DNA of 64,000 bases from Toxoplasma gondii ME49 (Eukaryota > Apicomplexa > Conoidasida > Eucoccidiorida > Sarcocystidae): the NCBI RefSeq assembly GCF_000006565.2, contig NC_031478.1, forward strand, positions 4,116,212 to 4,180,211. Reading direction: 5' to 3'. This document shows positions 24,001 through 37,937 of the stretch, piece after piece (positions within the stretch are counted from its first letter, which is position 1; every line of letters starts with the position of its first letter). Made by a program: the position numbers and the translations under genes. The notes beneath the pieces are model-generated. The model was given only the letters and a program-made list of their open reading frames with translations, did no database searches and was not told the DNA's origin.

Positions 24001-27000
24001 TGGTTATCTTCTGGAGTCATTTGTGCTCGAAGTAAACCTTGAGGTTCATATTTCTCTCCAGTGGTACCAGAATTATGGAGAATATTTGCAGCGATCCAAA
24101 GGAACCAGCCGGCAGCCATCAGATCTATCTCTCGACTTCCCTCTTTTCTCTTTCGACTTTCTTCACAGATCACGGTCTCGCCGTCCACATCTGCACGTGA
24201 AGAAAAGTTATCCTCGAGTTCCAGTGATTCTTGGCAACACCCCTTCCGTCTACGCGAGTTCGTCTCTTGCATCCCAGACTGGACGCGAGAGTCTTTCACG
24301 CCGGCATGAGAAGACTCCTCTTTCGGCTGTTCTGCATCTTTGCACTTCAGCCTGCTTCCTTCATTGTTTCTCTGCTGAGCAGCTTCGTGACCTGGTTTGG
24401 CAAATGCATTGCCTCGCTCGGCTGGTGTCTTTCTGCATGCTTCAGGCTCACACAGTCGAGTCTTGTACGGTTCGGCTTCAAGACGGGATCGCACATCCAG
24501 CGACCCATCTCTTCTGATGAGGCGTTGGGCGTTAAAGAGCAATTTGCGCACCACATGTGCAATATCTGCCAATGAAACATTCTTTGAGTTGGCGAAAAAC
24601 GAAAGCAGAGCAAAATAAGCAGCGCTGCCGTGCGTCTCTCGCGCTTTTGCCGTTGCTATGCGCTGCTGCTCCTCACTACCAAGCAGCCCAGATCCTGCCG
24701 CAGCAACAGCACCTGCAATCCAGTGACCTTCACTAGCTGCATCCCGATCCTCTGGTAGTGCAGAAGCGGTCTCGACGGACGACTGTTCGTGACCTGCTTT
24801 GTGGATTGTCTTCGACGTTGGCTGTTGACTTCGGTCATCGTTTCCATACCCTATTGGCACTGCATGGCCATCATCGGATTCGGCAAGCAAACCCCCGTTG
24901 GCTGTAGGGGCGTTGGCCCCGTCTGTCGCGCAGCGGGGCCATCCACCGTATGCAGCGGTACACCCCAGCGCCATGAGCTTTTCAGCCACAATATTGCCTA
25001 CTGCAGGACTCGTTAAAAAGCGTCCGTGACGGAGGCCTTGACTACCGAGTAACGATGGATTACGGTCTGCACTGGATGCTGCACCTGCTTGGATTGACAG
25101 TGCCTCCCACAACCGTGCAAGAGCACCAGGACTCAGGTTGCTCATGCTTCTCAACACAGCGGCCTGTAAATTGTGAACTAGCGCTCTGTCACGGAATAGA
25201 CAATCTTCCACAGTCGCTGGCACATTCCGTGTCAAGTACGGTTGTGCGGCTTCCCGTAGCCATGCATCTTCTTCACTGTGTTGCTTCTGTTCGCTGGGTG
25301 CAGCTTCCTGGCTAGTGCCACGGCCCATCAGATCCGTTGTCGTTCTCGAATCCCGCTCGTTTGCTCGATGGTACCGCTCGACGGGTCCGTCAGCTGTCCT
25401 GCAACTTCCGCCAACACGACACGACGCATGACTCCTTATTGCGCCACCATCCGTTCGTGAACCAAGGGCCTCTATCGTTTTTGGGTTTGTTAGTTCAGAA
25501 GAACATTCATGCCGTGGAAGAGCCTCACTACTGTTACACTCCCACAGCAAACGAAGCAGCGCAGCCCCGCGATGTCCGTGCAAACGTGGGAACCACTCCT
25601 GGGCAAGAGGGAGCATCCTGTGCAAAAAGCACGAAGCTGCGAGAAACAGGTCCCGATTGAGTTGATCGGATACCGTTGGAGAGTCAAGATGGCCCCCTGT
25701 ATCAGCATACATCGCGTGGGCATCACACGTTTTGTTCAAATACGCATTTTCCGGCAGGTTTCTGCATTGTCTTGCGCGCTTCGCCGGCGGGCTGGGATTT
25801 TTGCAGCACACTTTATCCTCCTGGTGGCTTTCATTTCTGTCTTGAGACAAGTGGTCGACTCGAGCTGGTTGGCACTTCATCTGGAACGCCCCAACTGAAG
25901 CTATGCGGCCGCACTCCTTTTTTGTGTCGTCCGGCCGCTGCCATCCTGCATCGGCTGCTTCGTTCCCTCGCTGGAGTTTCTGATACATAGATACGACTGG
26001 GCCAACGAGAGATGCCGCCGAATCAAGCGGCAAAGTAGGTGCAATTGCCAACGCCATCAGCAGCCGAGTCACCGACCGTCGAATATTCACGGCATCATCT
26101 TCGGTATAGGACTGCCGCACTGCGATATCCCGATCCTCATCTGCATTATCCGCCGCGCCTGACGACAACAGTGACTGAGTCATCTTCCATTCTCCCGAAG
26201 TGTGCACACGCTTCAGCGACTTGTGATGCTGAGAGGTGATCTGTTGCTCTTCCAGCAGAGCGAGTTGTTCTATGAGTTCCAGGATGTAGGATACGCTTAG
26301 CTGCTGCAAAGGCAGTAGGCGTTCCGCATACTGCATTTCTTCTTTGGCCTCGGCACTCTCATTGGCAGCCATACGAACATCTCCAGTTCCAGTCGACGTC
26401 GCTGCGCATGAGCCATGTCTGAAAGCCGCTGCATCTTCATCGTAGATCGGGAGTTGCTTGCCACTGTGTCCGGTCCCCTCCGGCCTTTCTTCGGAGACAA
26501 GAAGTCTTAGGGACTCGTTCGCCACGGCAGCTCCGTTCCCTTTAAGTCGTATTGGCGCGAGCACCGCCGGCTGCTCCCCTGTGGCTTCCAGTTGCATGCG
26601 TCTCTCCCTAAGTTTGGCATCTACCTCGCTTTCGACTTTCGCCACCTGTCTCTGCCTCGAGCCATTAACATTGGACCCAACCTTTTCGATCCGATGCTGA
26701 GAGCCCTGAATCAGATGTAGCACATTTGCTAACGTTGTCGCGTCGTTCGCGAGTCCCCGAGCAACCGCCGGGCCCTGAGGACCACCGCCAAGAAGGCGCA
26801 AAGCCCCTGCTGCGCTAAGTCGGTCTCCTTTCTCGCGTACGAGCGCGCGAACGCGTCTCCAGGTCCAAGACGTTGATGGGTCAATCTGCGACTGCTGGAA
26901 CGTGTTTTGTTCTTCAGCAGCCCTGGTACACCCGTCACGTGATAGTGGTTCCTGCGGCAGTCCAAGAGCAGGTGATGTCCGCAAAAGAGAAGACTGGCAT

Positions 27001-30000
27001 GTGTCTTGCTTGCTTAATAAAGCAGATGTCGTTACAGCCTCAGGTACTGCCCACGCACGCAAGCCACCTGGAGTCGGTTTGGAGGTCACATTAGTGTGAC
27101 CTGTTGGGGATTCGAGTGAGAGTAAATAACCAGTCAGAGCGGCCGCTGCCGGGGCCAAAAAAGAAGAGACTGAACTGTCTGGCAGGAGGTTGTGAGTCGT
27201 TTCATTTCTACGGTGAGCAGAATGAAGCTCAGGATGCGCAGTAGCGCCACCTGACGGCGAGCCACAGTTGTTACAATAAGATTTCCCGGCATCGGTTCCG
27301 CCTGCTGCTTGCGCATCTCCCACAGCAATCTCCGGTTGACCTCTCTCCAACATTCGTAGCCAGACGGGGGCTGCCGATGGCACTCCGAGCAACTGAGCAG
27401 CGGCGGTGCCTGCGTGTGCCAACTGCTGTGGACCCAGCAAGTCCCACTGTGTCCGGGTTGTGTTCGCAATTCCTTGTCTAGTGGCTTTTCGATACGCTGC
27501 TCCACACCGGTACCCCACGGCGCTCGCGGACACTCCGCTGGAACCCGGAAGTTCCATTGGCATGCCGCAGTTGTCGCAATCAGTGTCAACGTTGAATTGG
27601 TGCAGCCGCCTACCCCGGAGATGAGTACTAGATCCGATTGCATTAGTAGGGGTAGACGGCTTTCGGGGTAGAATGATTACTCCGTCACGGTTGTGTTCCG
27701 TATCCATTTGTGCGCGCATTTCGCATGGATCGACAGTCTTGCCTGTGTTCCCCTTTGTTGGGAGCATGTAGTACTCTTCCGTTGGGCGATTTAGCATCGC
27801 AATAAGCTCAACAGGAACGTCTTCGACAATACTTCTTGCCCAGTCTGAAGTGTGTGTGTGTTCGTTTGACTGTTGCAGGAGCCGGTCCTCTAGCGCTGAA
27901 CCCAGATTCTTCCCTGCTCCTGGTCTTGTACGGTCAACGACGCCTTTTCCATACGATGCAGATGTGGCCACCGGTGAGCTGGAGATTCGCTCCAATACAC
28001 GAGAATCCCTCAGCGCTTCCGCGTCTGTTCTTCCCGCATACGCAGTTGCCATGAACGACGCAACCGCAGCATCATCCCGAGTCTCTGCGGAGGTTTTCAG
28101 GCGCTGAAGAGCCGTCAGACCGTGAGCAAGGTCGGCGGGCAGAAGGTGTGCCAGCAGACGTCGAGGAAACGCCGCCTTAAGAAGCGACATCAGGAGAGAA
28201 GGCGGCTGAAAGGTGAGGCGCTCTCGCCGATGCAGAAGAAGGGAGAGCAACGCTGCTCGAGATCTGCGTACGGCGGCCATGACATCTGATGCTTCATGAA
28301 TAGGCATCCGCGCCGTAGACTCATCAACGTGCATTTTGTCTGGCACTGTACTGTTGAGTCTGGAATCAGAAGCGGTGTCCAGACTGAGGGTGCCGTCTAC
28401 ATCCGCTCTCTCTTCGGTGCCACTTTGGAGAGCAACACCGTTGAGAGTATTAAGAAACTCTTCCATGGCTCCCAGGAGGTGCAGCAACGGAAACAAACGG
28501 TTGTACATCGGGTCGCTGATACTATGCATATTCTCAACAAGCCAGGAAATGAGTGCCGGCCTTAACTGATGTTCCAGAACTGCATGTATTCTCGCCGAAC
28601 CGAAAGGCTCGAGATTGTCGCCACGTTTCAGGGCATCCGCAATATGCTGAGAGACGTGCGAACCTTCGAACCACTCCTGACGGACTGGAGCGGGTGTCGC
28701 TGTGGAAACGCTAGCTTTCTGATCGGCTGCCTGCCCTCTGTGACCAGAATTTGAGCGCTCCTCTGTGCTCTTGTTCCCCGCAGTTGCCAGGCTGTCCAAC
28801 GTCACGTCCGAAGTCGCACTTCCTTTGGCTAATTTCCGCTGATAAGGCAGCGACTCATGATGGCAAGCCACGAGAAATGAATGCAACTCGAAAAGGAGGC
28901 TCGGGAACTGTTGATGGCTAGAAGAGGCGAATCCACTGCGAAGCATGACTGCAATTAACTCAACCATCGCAACTAATGCATCGCTGGACGTCCCTGTGCA
29001 CTGTGACTGATCAGAAAAAAAAGCAGGCGAGTCGGCGTTGCTGCGCCGCAGTTTCCGCTGATGGCTTCGTGTTTGTTTATCATCCTTCTCATCTTGCTCG
29101 GCACTCGCCGAAACCTCTGTACCCGGATATGGACCACTCCGTGAACCTTCCAAGATGGGACTCGTCAAATTCGCCTTTGTCCGCGATTCACAGGTGTGCT
29201 GGCCGTTCCTGATACACCATGCTGCCAGGCTGTCAGTCCCAGACGTTGTTCGGCGTAGGTGACGCAGGGCGAAAAGAAGCAAACTGGCCCGTTTCACCCA
29301 GAGATTCACAATTTTCTGCATGCCGCCAAGCGTCTCGGTTTCGCCAGCTTCACGCGCTATTGGCACCTCAGAAGTTGAAAGCCCTTCGTTCTTCCCCTCT
29401 GTGCGCATACCCGTAAGCTCAGATGTCACGGCGCGAATCGACCGAGCAACAAACGTTTCCAGCATGAGAACCAGCTCCTCACATCCTGAAGCAAAACGGT
29501 GCTGCCGTTGCTGTTGTTCCTCAATTACACCCTGTGCTCTTTCGGTAGACACTCCTAGATCTGTGGCCACGTTTGCAGAAGCTTCTGTCTGCTCAAAGAA
29601 CGGAAGTTCGCCCCTCACACATTGTTGTTGCTCCTCCGGCACCCACCAGCGGCCCTCTAGGTTCACTACAGATCCTCTCTCTTGCGCGTACCTCTCCCGA
29701 TCTCTCTTTAGAGTCATGAGAGAAAGTAGGATAGACTGAACATGTTTAGATCTCCATTGGTGCTTGGGAGGAGTCCAGCCAGTATGACTAAGAACGCGGG
29801 CTAGAGCCGCTTTCAGCACCTCAGCAGCTTCCATCGCGGCATCCAAAAAATCATACGCGCGCTGTTCAGCACCAGGCATCCCTTCTCCGGTCAGCGTTTG
29901 AGACACACCGCAACCTCGACCGCCGTCAGAAACTATCTTCGAGTTCTCCCTCTGTTTTAGTGAATGCCAGCCCCGCTTCAGCTCAGTGGCACACTCGACT

Positions 30001-33000
30001 GTGTCGCCTCGTTCAGTTACGCATGCCCCGGGAAACTCGCTTGGGCTACGGTATTTGTCCAGAGACTGTTGTTGAAGCATTGCCAGGATAGCCCACACTC
30101 GGCTGTGCAATTCACCTTCTCCTCGATCCTCCTCCCCACGCAATCGCAGCCCATCAGAAGCCAGGAAGTCATCTGAAGAAACAGATTGTGGTGTGGAGCA
30201 AAACGAGCCGGAAAAGGCCGCGGCAGACGGCTGGCCACGTTGAGGTGCCTCAGCGTTCTGCTCATGGCATCCATCTCGATTTACGCTTTGCCGCATGTAG
30301 CGCGGCCGCTGCGATCGACGAAGCAGCGCGAGTGCGCGCCGCACTGCTCTCAAAAGCAGGTCTGGCTCCTGCCATCGCAGCATGACTGCCGCTAGCAGCA
30401 GCATGCTCAGAGCTTCTCTGCCCAACAGGTGCACTTGGCAGATGATATCCCGACGCACGGTCTCAAGAAACAACCGTTCCTCCGTATCTAAGGCCACCGG
30501 CTCTACGTACAAGGCGAACTCTTCACTCTCACTGGACGAGTCGATACCATCAAGTCTGTCCTCCTCTTCAAAGCGTGCAGGGGTATCGTCGCTGGCGTGA
30601 AATACGCTGTCACGACGTAGCTCATTGGGCAACGTATGCTTCAGCTGCCAAGGATCGAATCCCTTTTGCCGCTTGCTAGCAATCGTAGCCACGGCCCAGA
30701 TAGCATTTGTCAGAGCCTGAGCATTACAATTTGATATTTGCATTCTGAGTCGCCGAAGGATGGCAGCAACAACAGGGTCAGCATCTGCTGAAGCCTTGAA
30801 CCCTCGCCGAAGCTCTCCTGGTTCCGCATCAGCTTTCACTGGGAAAGACAAGCCTGATCTCTCCGAGTGCCAACCGAGAGTAGCAAGAGAGAATAAAGAC
30901 GTGCTCGCATCTAATGCACTCATTGATGGAGCTAGATGCAGCAGAAGACTACGGAAGCTAACTTTAAGACACGCCTCACTCTCCTCGATCCGTTTCTGAA
31001 AAGAGGCATCAACGGTTCGCAGTGACGATGGTACGAACAGTAATTTTGCTCCGATGCGCTCTGCCTGTGAAGCTGCCGTATCTTGAAAGTCAGAAGATGT
31101 GGACGTGCCAACTCGGACAGTGCCTGCCTGGGAACATGAGGCAAAGAATCCCTTAGCTTTAATGCTTGCGATGACCCGAAGCGCAGATGACAGCTGCGTA
31201 CCGTTTAGTTCATGATTGACGGCCAGTTCTGAAAGCCGTGAAAACAGACTCGAGGGGAGTTGTTGCCAGATTGAAGAAGCAGTTGGCGCGTAACCATCCG
31301 TGGCGGCATCTTCTTTCGCGCTGTCGTCAGGGGACGATGAGGATGAGTAGCCCCTGTCAGATATGTTATCCACTGATGATGCACGACGTCTCGCCAGACT
31401 GTCCCCGGATGAGTCATTTGAAGCCGCGGTTGCTGCTGAGACCTTAAGCAACGACAAACCCTGAAGCGGGGATGCACCCGACAACGACCTGAAGAAACCG
31501 AGCTTTTCGAGGGCCCACAGAATGCGAGTTATTTGATGATCCATTGTAGGTAATTTGACAACGACAGTCCACAACAGTCTCTGCATCCTGCTGTCGTGCA
31601 ACCACCAATCACTGGCTCTTTTTTTCAATCCGTTTACATTTTGATCATCCGCTATTCGGCGCGTCTTCGTTTCACTGCTTGGCCTTGGCGCAGTCAGCGT
31701 AGGGCCATTGATACGGACTCTGTCAGTAACATGCAGTTCCTGGAGAATTGCCAATCGGTGGAGCGCCGAGCTAAGAGACAGTGAATCGAGGCACAACGCG
31801 TCGCGTTCTCTCAAGTGGCTGGCAGGTAACCTCGTAGGCGACGTCTCATTGTTCACTGCGGACCCTGACTCCATGTGTGCATCTGTCCCAGTGATGCTAT
31901 CGCACTCTGCCGCAGCTGCACCAACAGCCTCCAGAACCTCTTCCACACTATCAGCCCACTGAATACGTCTTCGAAACTCTCTGCTCAAACTGAGCTCTCT
32001 CACCTTCCGAGTAACTCTTGCATCAAAACGCGTCAGCCAGCTGCCCTCAAATATGTGCTCAGACTGACCGTGTCGTGGAGCCGCCCCCACACTTTCCTCC
32101 CTTTGCCTCCCTCCGGATCCTGTGCAGCGACTGCTTCGGCCTCTTTCGGTACTCGACTCCAACGAATCCCAATCTTCACTTTCTAACCCAATGATAGAAC
32201 TGATGCGTTTTACGAGCAGAGTTGCCGTACTACGCATGTTTAGGCGAATTAGCAGTCGCAGCAAGGTACAGCTGTTTTCCAAGAGCGGCAGGTGCTTCAC
32301 CTGCAACGATGAGTTCTCTGAGGGGTGTTTGTCCGATGTGTTGCTGCCCCCAGAAACACCGTACATCCCCATACGCTCCCACTCCTTTCCCGTTTCGGAG
32401 GTTATGTCTGGGATGTTTCGATTGACTTCCCTGTGGTTCTCGAGCTTACTAAGGAGGAGCTGAAGTCGAGCAGCGAGTCGCCGCACGACAGAGGCACCAT
32501 GGGAGCGACGTTGGGTGCGTTTGAGGTATCCCGCACTTGACGCCGCATCTTCCTTTCCTTCAGGACTTGCCCCAGACTGCGACCCATCGCTGGCCGCTCC
32601 CCCCTTCCGGACGCCAGGTTCTACCTTCCTGGAATCACGATTCATGGCTACTAAACGAATCCTGCTTTGCTCGAGAGAGTGAAGGCTGAGAAGCATAGTC
32701 ACAACATTGGGCAAACTGTCAAGGCGGTCCCATTCCCGATCTACAGCCCGAGAAGCTAGTGAAAGCAAGCATGACATGTTTTCCGCAAGCTGATCCAACC
32801 TTGATTTCCCCTCGGCCATTCCTGTACGCGTCTTCCCAAAGTCAAGCCTGAAGGTCCCAGCCTCCCTGCTTTTCATACCACGGGGCGGCAACGCCTGCTG
32901 CAATTTGCGACCCATCCCCCTGCATCCTGTCTCGTTGTCTGTGGTCAGCATCACTGTCTCCGGTGGCAATTCTCTCCCTAGCATTTTGACATATCCACGA

Positions 33001-36000
33001 AAGAGGAAGCTCGCAGCAGCGAGCAGATGAGGTAGTACGGAATGCACTGGACGGACACAGTCCGCAGCAGTTGCAAAGAACGCAGTAAAACTTTCCAGCA
33101 GATCATCCACGTCCGTGTCAAGACGGCGCTCCACCTTACGGTCGTCACCTCCACTATGCAGCACCGGTCTCAGTGGAGGGAGAAGATTCCTTTCTTTTGC
33201 GAGTGAAACCGTTGCAGCCCCATCCTGACGTGCTGCGGTCGCGTAGGTTACTTCATCGTTTCCAGCTGCCCAATCGTAATATGGAGCCATTCCAGGATTC
33301 GTCGTCTTGCGGTTGTTATCTTTTCCGCCTGCGCACGCCTCTGATCCCCCTAAGGCAGGTTGCCCTTCGCGTTCTTGTTTCAGTTTCGTCACGGAATATA
33401 CCAGCCGCCCCAGGACAGATGCGAACTGAGAATGAACCGCTGAGGTTCCGCAACCGCCTTGTGTATCAAAAGCTGGTGGGTCCAAACTTTCCCGTCGAGA
33501 TGATGATGTTTCACGGCTATGCTCGTGTGCCGGGCAGCCTGAGAAGTGAGGATCTGATTCTCCACTTTCGCTTATCTCCTGAGGTGCAGCGCTCCTTCCG
33601 ATACTCTGGCAGCCAAGCCGAAGTAAAGCGGTAACTAGTCTTTCCAAAACCTGATACGCATTCCGTATCGACATCGAAGTGGCACTCCGACAGCAGGCTT
33701 GTTAACGGCCTTACCATATTGTGACAGATCTGTGGCTTCACTCCTTATGAAAAGAAGACACAACAACACCCTGAGGTTTCCAAATTGCTACCAGAGTCTA
33801 CGTTGTTGGGACCGTTCATAAACAGCACATCTTTGTTATCCATGCAAACCGTGTAACGTTCGTGTGTTGCCCGCTGATAGCCAATGACAAGGATCTCCGC
33901 TAATGCTGCCTGACAACCGTAAAAAAAACATCAACACTTCCTATTCTGTCAGGTTTGTGTCTTGGATGGAAGCAGCTCACATGTTTTCGCTGCGTGGCTC
34001 ATACCTGTACAAATGGTTTGTGAAATTCGCCGAGGTTCATTCCAGCCGCTGCCCTGGCCACGGCCGCAATGGTTCCGACGTCGACGCCCAAGTCTTGTAG
34101 ATCTCTCCAAATTCCTCCTTGTCCCGCCTGAGTGCGCCGTGTCTGTTCGGTCGAACCGGGTACTTCTTTGTTGCTGCCTTCTTGACATCCCAGTGTTCCG
34201 CCCTCATTAATGTGGTTCAGTTCGGGAAACTGGTCGGAAGGCTGGCGTTGGCCTCCGTGACTACTGCTCTCCTCTAAGGGTTTATGCCACGATTCTTCCT
34301 CTCTGCTGAGGGCGCTCTCCAAACGAGCAGTTGCTGTCCTGAACTTATCCATTGTCAGCTGCATCAGAGCTTGGAAAAGTCGCGCGCGCTGAAGAGGCAC
34401 GAGAGTCTCGCATGAAACCCACAACTGGCCTGCAAAGAGTGACGCAATGACACATCCAAAATTCACCCTCCTCGCAGCCGCGAAATGTGAGCAGGACCCA
34501 AGCAGCTGCATACCATCACGTCAAGAGTTCTCCGCTGAAAGTAAGGGCAGAAGCACGCAACAGCGGCTGCCAACCTCTGCTAAAGTCCAGATGCCTTAGC
34601 TCGATGCACGAGCTCAGGGCACACACGCCCAATGCGCTGAATCAGAATCAGAAAAAAACTGAAATGCCAACAAAGCGGGCACGTGAACAGGCCGGTCAGT
34701 ATCCTATGGTTATGGGAAGCTGGCCAACGTTGTGGTTAACAAGAAACTCGTAAACAATCACGGCAACGAACTCCACAACACATGAAGGCTAGTTCTGTCC
34801 GCAGGAACCTCTGTGCGTAGCAATGGGAGCCTTACTCAGTTCAGCGTTCGTAAGTTCAGCATGATGCTCCGTGAGATGCTCAGGAGCCCTCGCGTTCTCA
34901 TTGGTCTTGAACTTCATAGGATATAGGACGCCTGCAAGAGCGCGATCGACAATCACATCTCCTAACCGGCCCAGCAGCGTCGCAGAGGGACGAAGACCAA
35001 ACCGCGCGAGAGCATGAAGAAGAGCTACTCCTGATGATGCGTCCAGTGAGTCGACTCTTTGCGGTAGCAGAGAGAGGATGTCCTGCAAGAGCAAAGTGCG
35101 ACAGCGGACGAGAAACACAGCAACACGGCACAAGGGGATAACGCCTACTTAGATACAGCACTGGCCTTTCAGAAAGAGTTGACCCGTATTCAGTACGTGA
35201 AGGTGATTGCTATAACGACGACGACATGATCTTATCTAGAACCCTGCAGGGGTACAAAAATCCGAAGGCGTGGAACAGCGCGCTAACAGAACAAGGGCGC
35301 AGGCTAGCATTGTTGCCGAAGGCACAAGTAAATCCCCGCAACTTTATTCAGGAAGACGAGGTTGCATCCGCCCAAGATGAGCGCACAAGTGACGGTCGAC
35401 TCGGAGATTGCCGCAGTCGCAGCCCGTCTGGACATGTTGCACCACCGCAGAAAGTTCCTTGTTACTGCCTGTTCTGTGTCCGTCTAGAGTTTGTGGTATT
35501 CTCGCCAAATAGCAAGCGAGGCAGCCTGCCGCTCCATCGGGAGAGTGCCCACAGTCGCCGTGCCAGTTGCGATTTGTGTATTCAGTCGATTCCAAAATAA
35601 ACAGCATGGGTCGCTACGAATTGGGGAGTCAAACGCCATAGACAAAACTCAACAACTGGAACGACCCATTGCCCCGTAGCCAGCTCCAGAAATGCAGCAT
35701 TTTCCCAACGATCTCAGTCGTAATACCTCCCGCACCTTGAAAATCGGGTGTCTCTTGACATCCTCCCGCATTCGGATCATCTTGGCCATGTCCAGCACTT
35801 TCCGTTGACTGTTTCTCCAATCTGTTGCGTTCTTGTCATCCTGGCCTTCGAACGCCTGAGAGTGATTATAGAGGTCATTCGGTTCAGCGCCCACTAGTGC
35901 TCCAGTCTCATTGCCTAACTCCGCGTTCGCGGCCACACTTGACAACGACAAGAGACGCAACACGATACTGGTGAGCTCCGTGCCAGAGAGCCTGTGCAGA

Positions 36001-37937
36001 TTTTGTGTTTGCAAAAGGCTCCAGAGGTCGTCCAGCCGCCTGACGTCCAGCAAGCGCCGTGCACTCCATTCGCCTTGCAAGTCGCTTGTCGTACTACCCC
36101 GATTTCTGAATCTTCGCGAGGCTCTCGAAGGAAGAGAGACAGGTGCTCCTCCACTGTTATCTTCAGGTGCTTGGTGACCACATGTTCTCCCCCGTCGATT
36201 CTGCTTCACACGCTCGCCTAACCGAATGTAATGTCTTTCGCTGGTGTTGGCGTCTTTCAGGAGCTCGTTCCAATTCATGTCGCGTCCAGTGGTCACCCGA
36301 TCTCTTGCACTGAATCCAGCGCATGCTTCACCTTCAGCATTTGCTGTCCATGTGCTACGGTGGCCGGGTTGTCTCTTTTCAAACGTTCCTTTACTGCGGC
36401 ACAAGCGCATCACGTTTGGTGTTGCACACTGAACCTCCTGGGGCGCGTCACGTCGCGTGTCGGCCTCGTCTAGCTGCTGTGTTGCGCTATCTTGCAGCAA
36501 TTCCTCTACACCAGCTACGTCTTGCAGCACTCTCGCGCGACCGTCAGTAGTATCGTCCAAGGAGATTCGGCTCGACGGCAATCTGGAGCCGTTTCTTTCT
36601 TTCGTCGGCCATTTGGTAGAAGCGGGCCTGTGCCGGTGACGTCCTGTGCGATATGCATTTCCCTTAGAGTTTTGAAGGCCCCGGGCACGACGTTCTCTTG
36701 CAGAGTGTTGTGATTGCTGCCCACTCGAACCGTGTTCCTCCTGGCCTGTAGCAGGCGTTTGTTCAGCGTCGTCCTTGACGGGCTGCCCCGTTGGCGCTGG
36801 CAGGATCGCCGAAAATTGATCGGACAAAGGCGATTCACCAACGGACGCGTGCGTGTCATTTTCGTTGACTGCAGAGCTCCAGGCGTCGTCTCGAGACAGC
36901 AATGGCTTCGGTGACTCATGGCTCGGTCCTCGAATTGTCGGCCGCAACGTTCTCGAGTACTCAGAAGCGTTTGTTGCGTCTGTAGCCGCAGGGTGTGGTG
37001 GCTCTATATCATCTGGTGCTTCACTGGTTGGCAAATCGGATACCTTTAGTGACTGGGACCAGCCCGACAGAGCCTCCGGTTGGTCGAGATGGTGTCTTGG
37101 AGCCCGTCTGTTGCCTGCGCTTTCTGAGTGTCTCTCTAGGAGTACCGTGCACCACGGGAAGAGTTTGTTGCTCCGCGTAGCTCGTTTCGATTCGAAATCA
37201 TGCATTCCTCCTATCTGGAGCAGCACACCAGGAGAGACCGATTTCTGCTGCGTACTGGCACTCTCCCTGCAGTGAAAGCCCCTCCACGACCCGCAGAGGC
37301 CTGCATTGGTGTGTGGAAAGAAAGAGAGACGTGGACCATATCGATATATCGGATGGCGTCTCTGTGCCGACCAGCGTTTACCAGAACGCAACACAACCTG
37401 CTCCACAGAATCACAAGGATATACACAGATCTCATGGAGAAGCGGACAAGGGGAAAGGAAACTCGCAGGCGAGTCGTCTACCTGTTTCGGGTTGCCTTGA
37501 GTGGCAGGAGCACGAAAGACCGGGGAGAAATCTGACGTCAAGTGCTCGGGCAGTGTGGGTTGCAGTTTGTGAGGGTGCATGGTACCTCCCTTCTGCCTGT
37601 TTATCCGGAAGGGCGTGGACGCAAAGGATCCATCATGAGAAAGTTGAGGGTGGACGCGGAATCGTCCCGCGACTTCCACATAGGGCTCGTTAGCCGATGC
37701 GGTCGGGCCCTGACACACCAAATGCCGCCTGGGGACGTAAAACAGTGCCCGCGAGTAAGAGGAAGGACTCCGCCTCGCCGAATTCGTGTGGATGCTGCCG
37801 TTTTCTGGTGGGAGTCTTGAGAAGGGGTGCCTCTTGCCGCGTGTTGGCAACGATGCGTCAAACAGGACCAACCCACTACATCCTTGTAGAACAACATGAA
37901 AGAAAGAAATGAGCCTTAAAATTGCAGTGACAGACAT
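18097..37937 (-). CDS. Giant RAP-domain protein (FASTK-like organellar RNA-binding), about 5354 aa
   Basis: RAP proteins act on organellar RNA; apicomplexans have many. Exons in gene order: 35727-37937, 34836-35082, 34005-34429, 23935-33650 (9716 bp), 23368-23578, 21551-22831, 20850-21242, 20176-20271, 18097-19581. All phases agree and the total is 16065 bp. The RAP domain is at about 4867-4995: VAVEVDGPTHF, then a charged insert of about 90 residues, then KHQILRLFGWHVLSVPFFEW; the preceding exon ends SLDITLAT, as usual before a RAP domain. Upstream are scattered helical segments typical of RAP proteins (ALLHALARFGLRPSATLLGR, ALTNAIWAVATIA, EALSMLLLAAVMLRW) between long low-complexity linkers. 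A disordered, charged tail of about 350 residues follows RAP. The N-terminus (AILRLISFFHVVLQG) looks like a signal peptide and a basic/Ser-rich stretch follows. An alternative exon 1 donor lies 9 bp upstream in the gene, with exon 1 ending at 35736. Confidence 0.82.
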
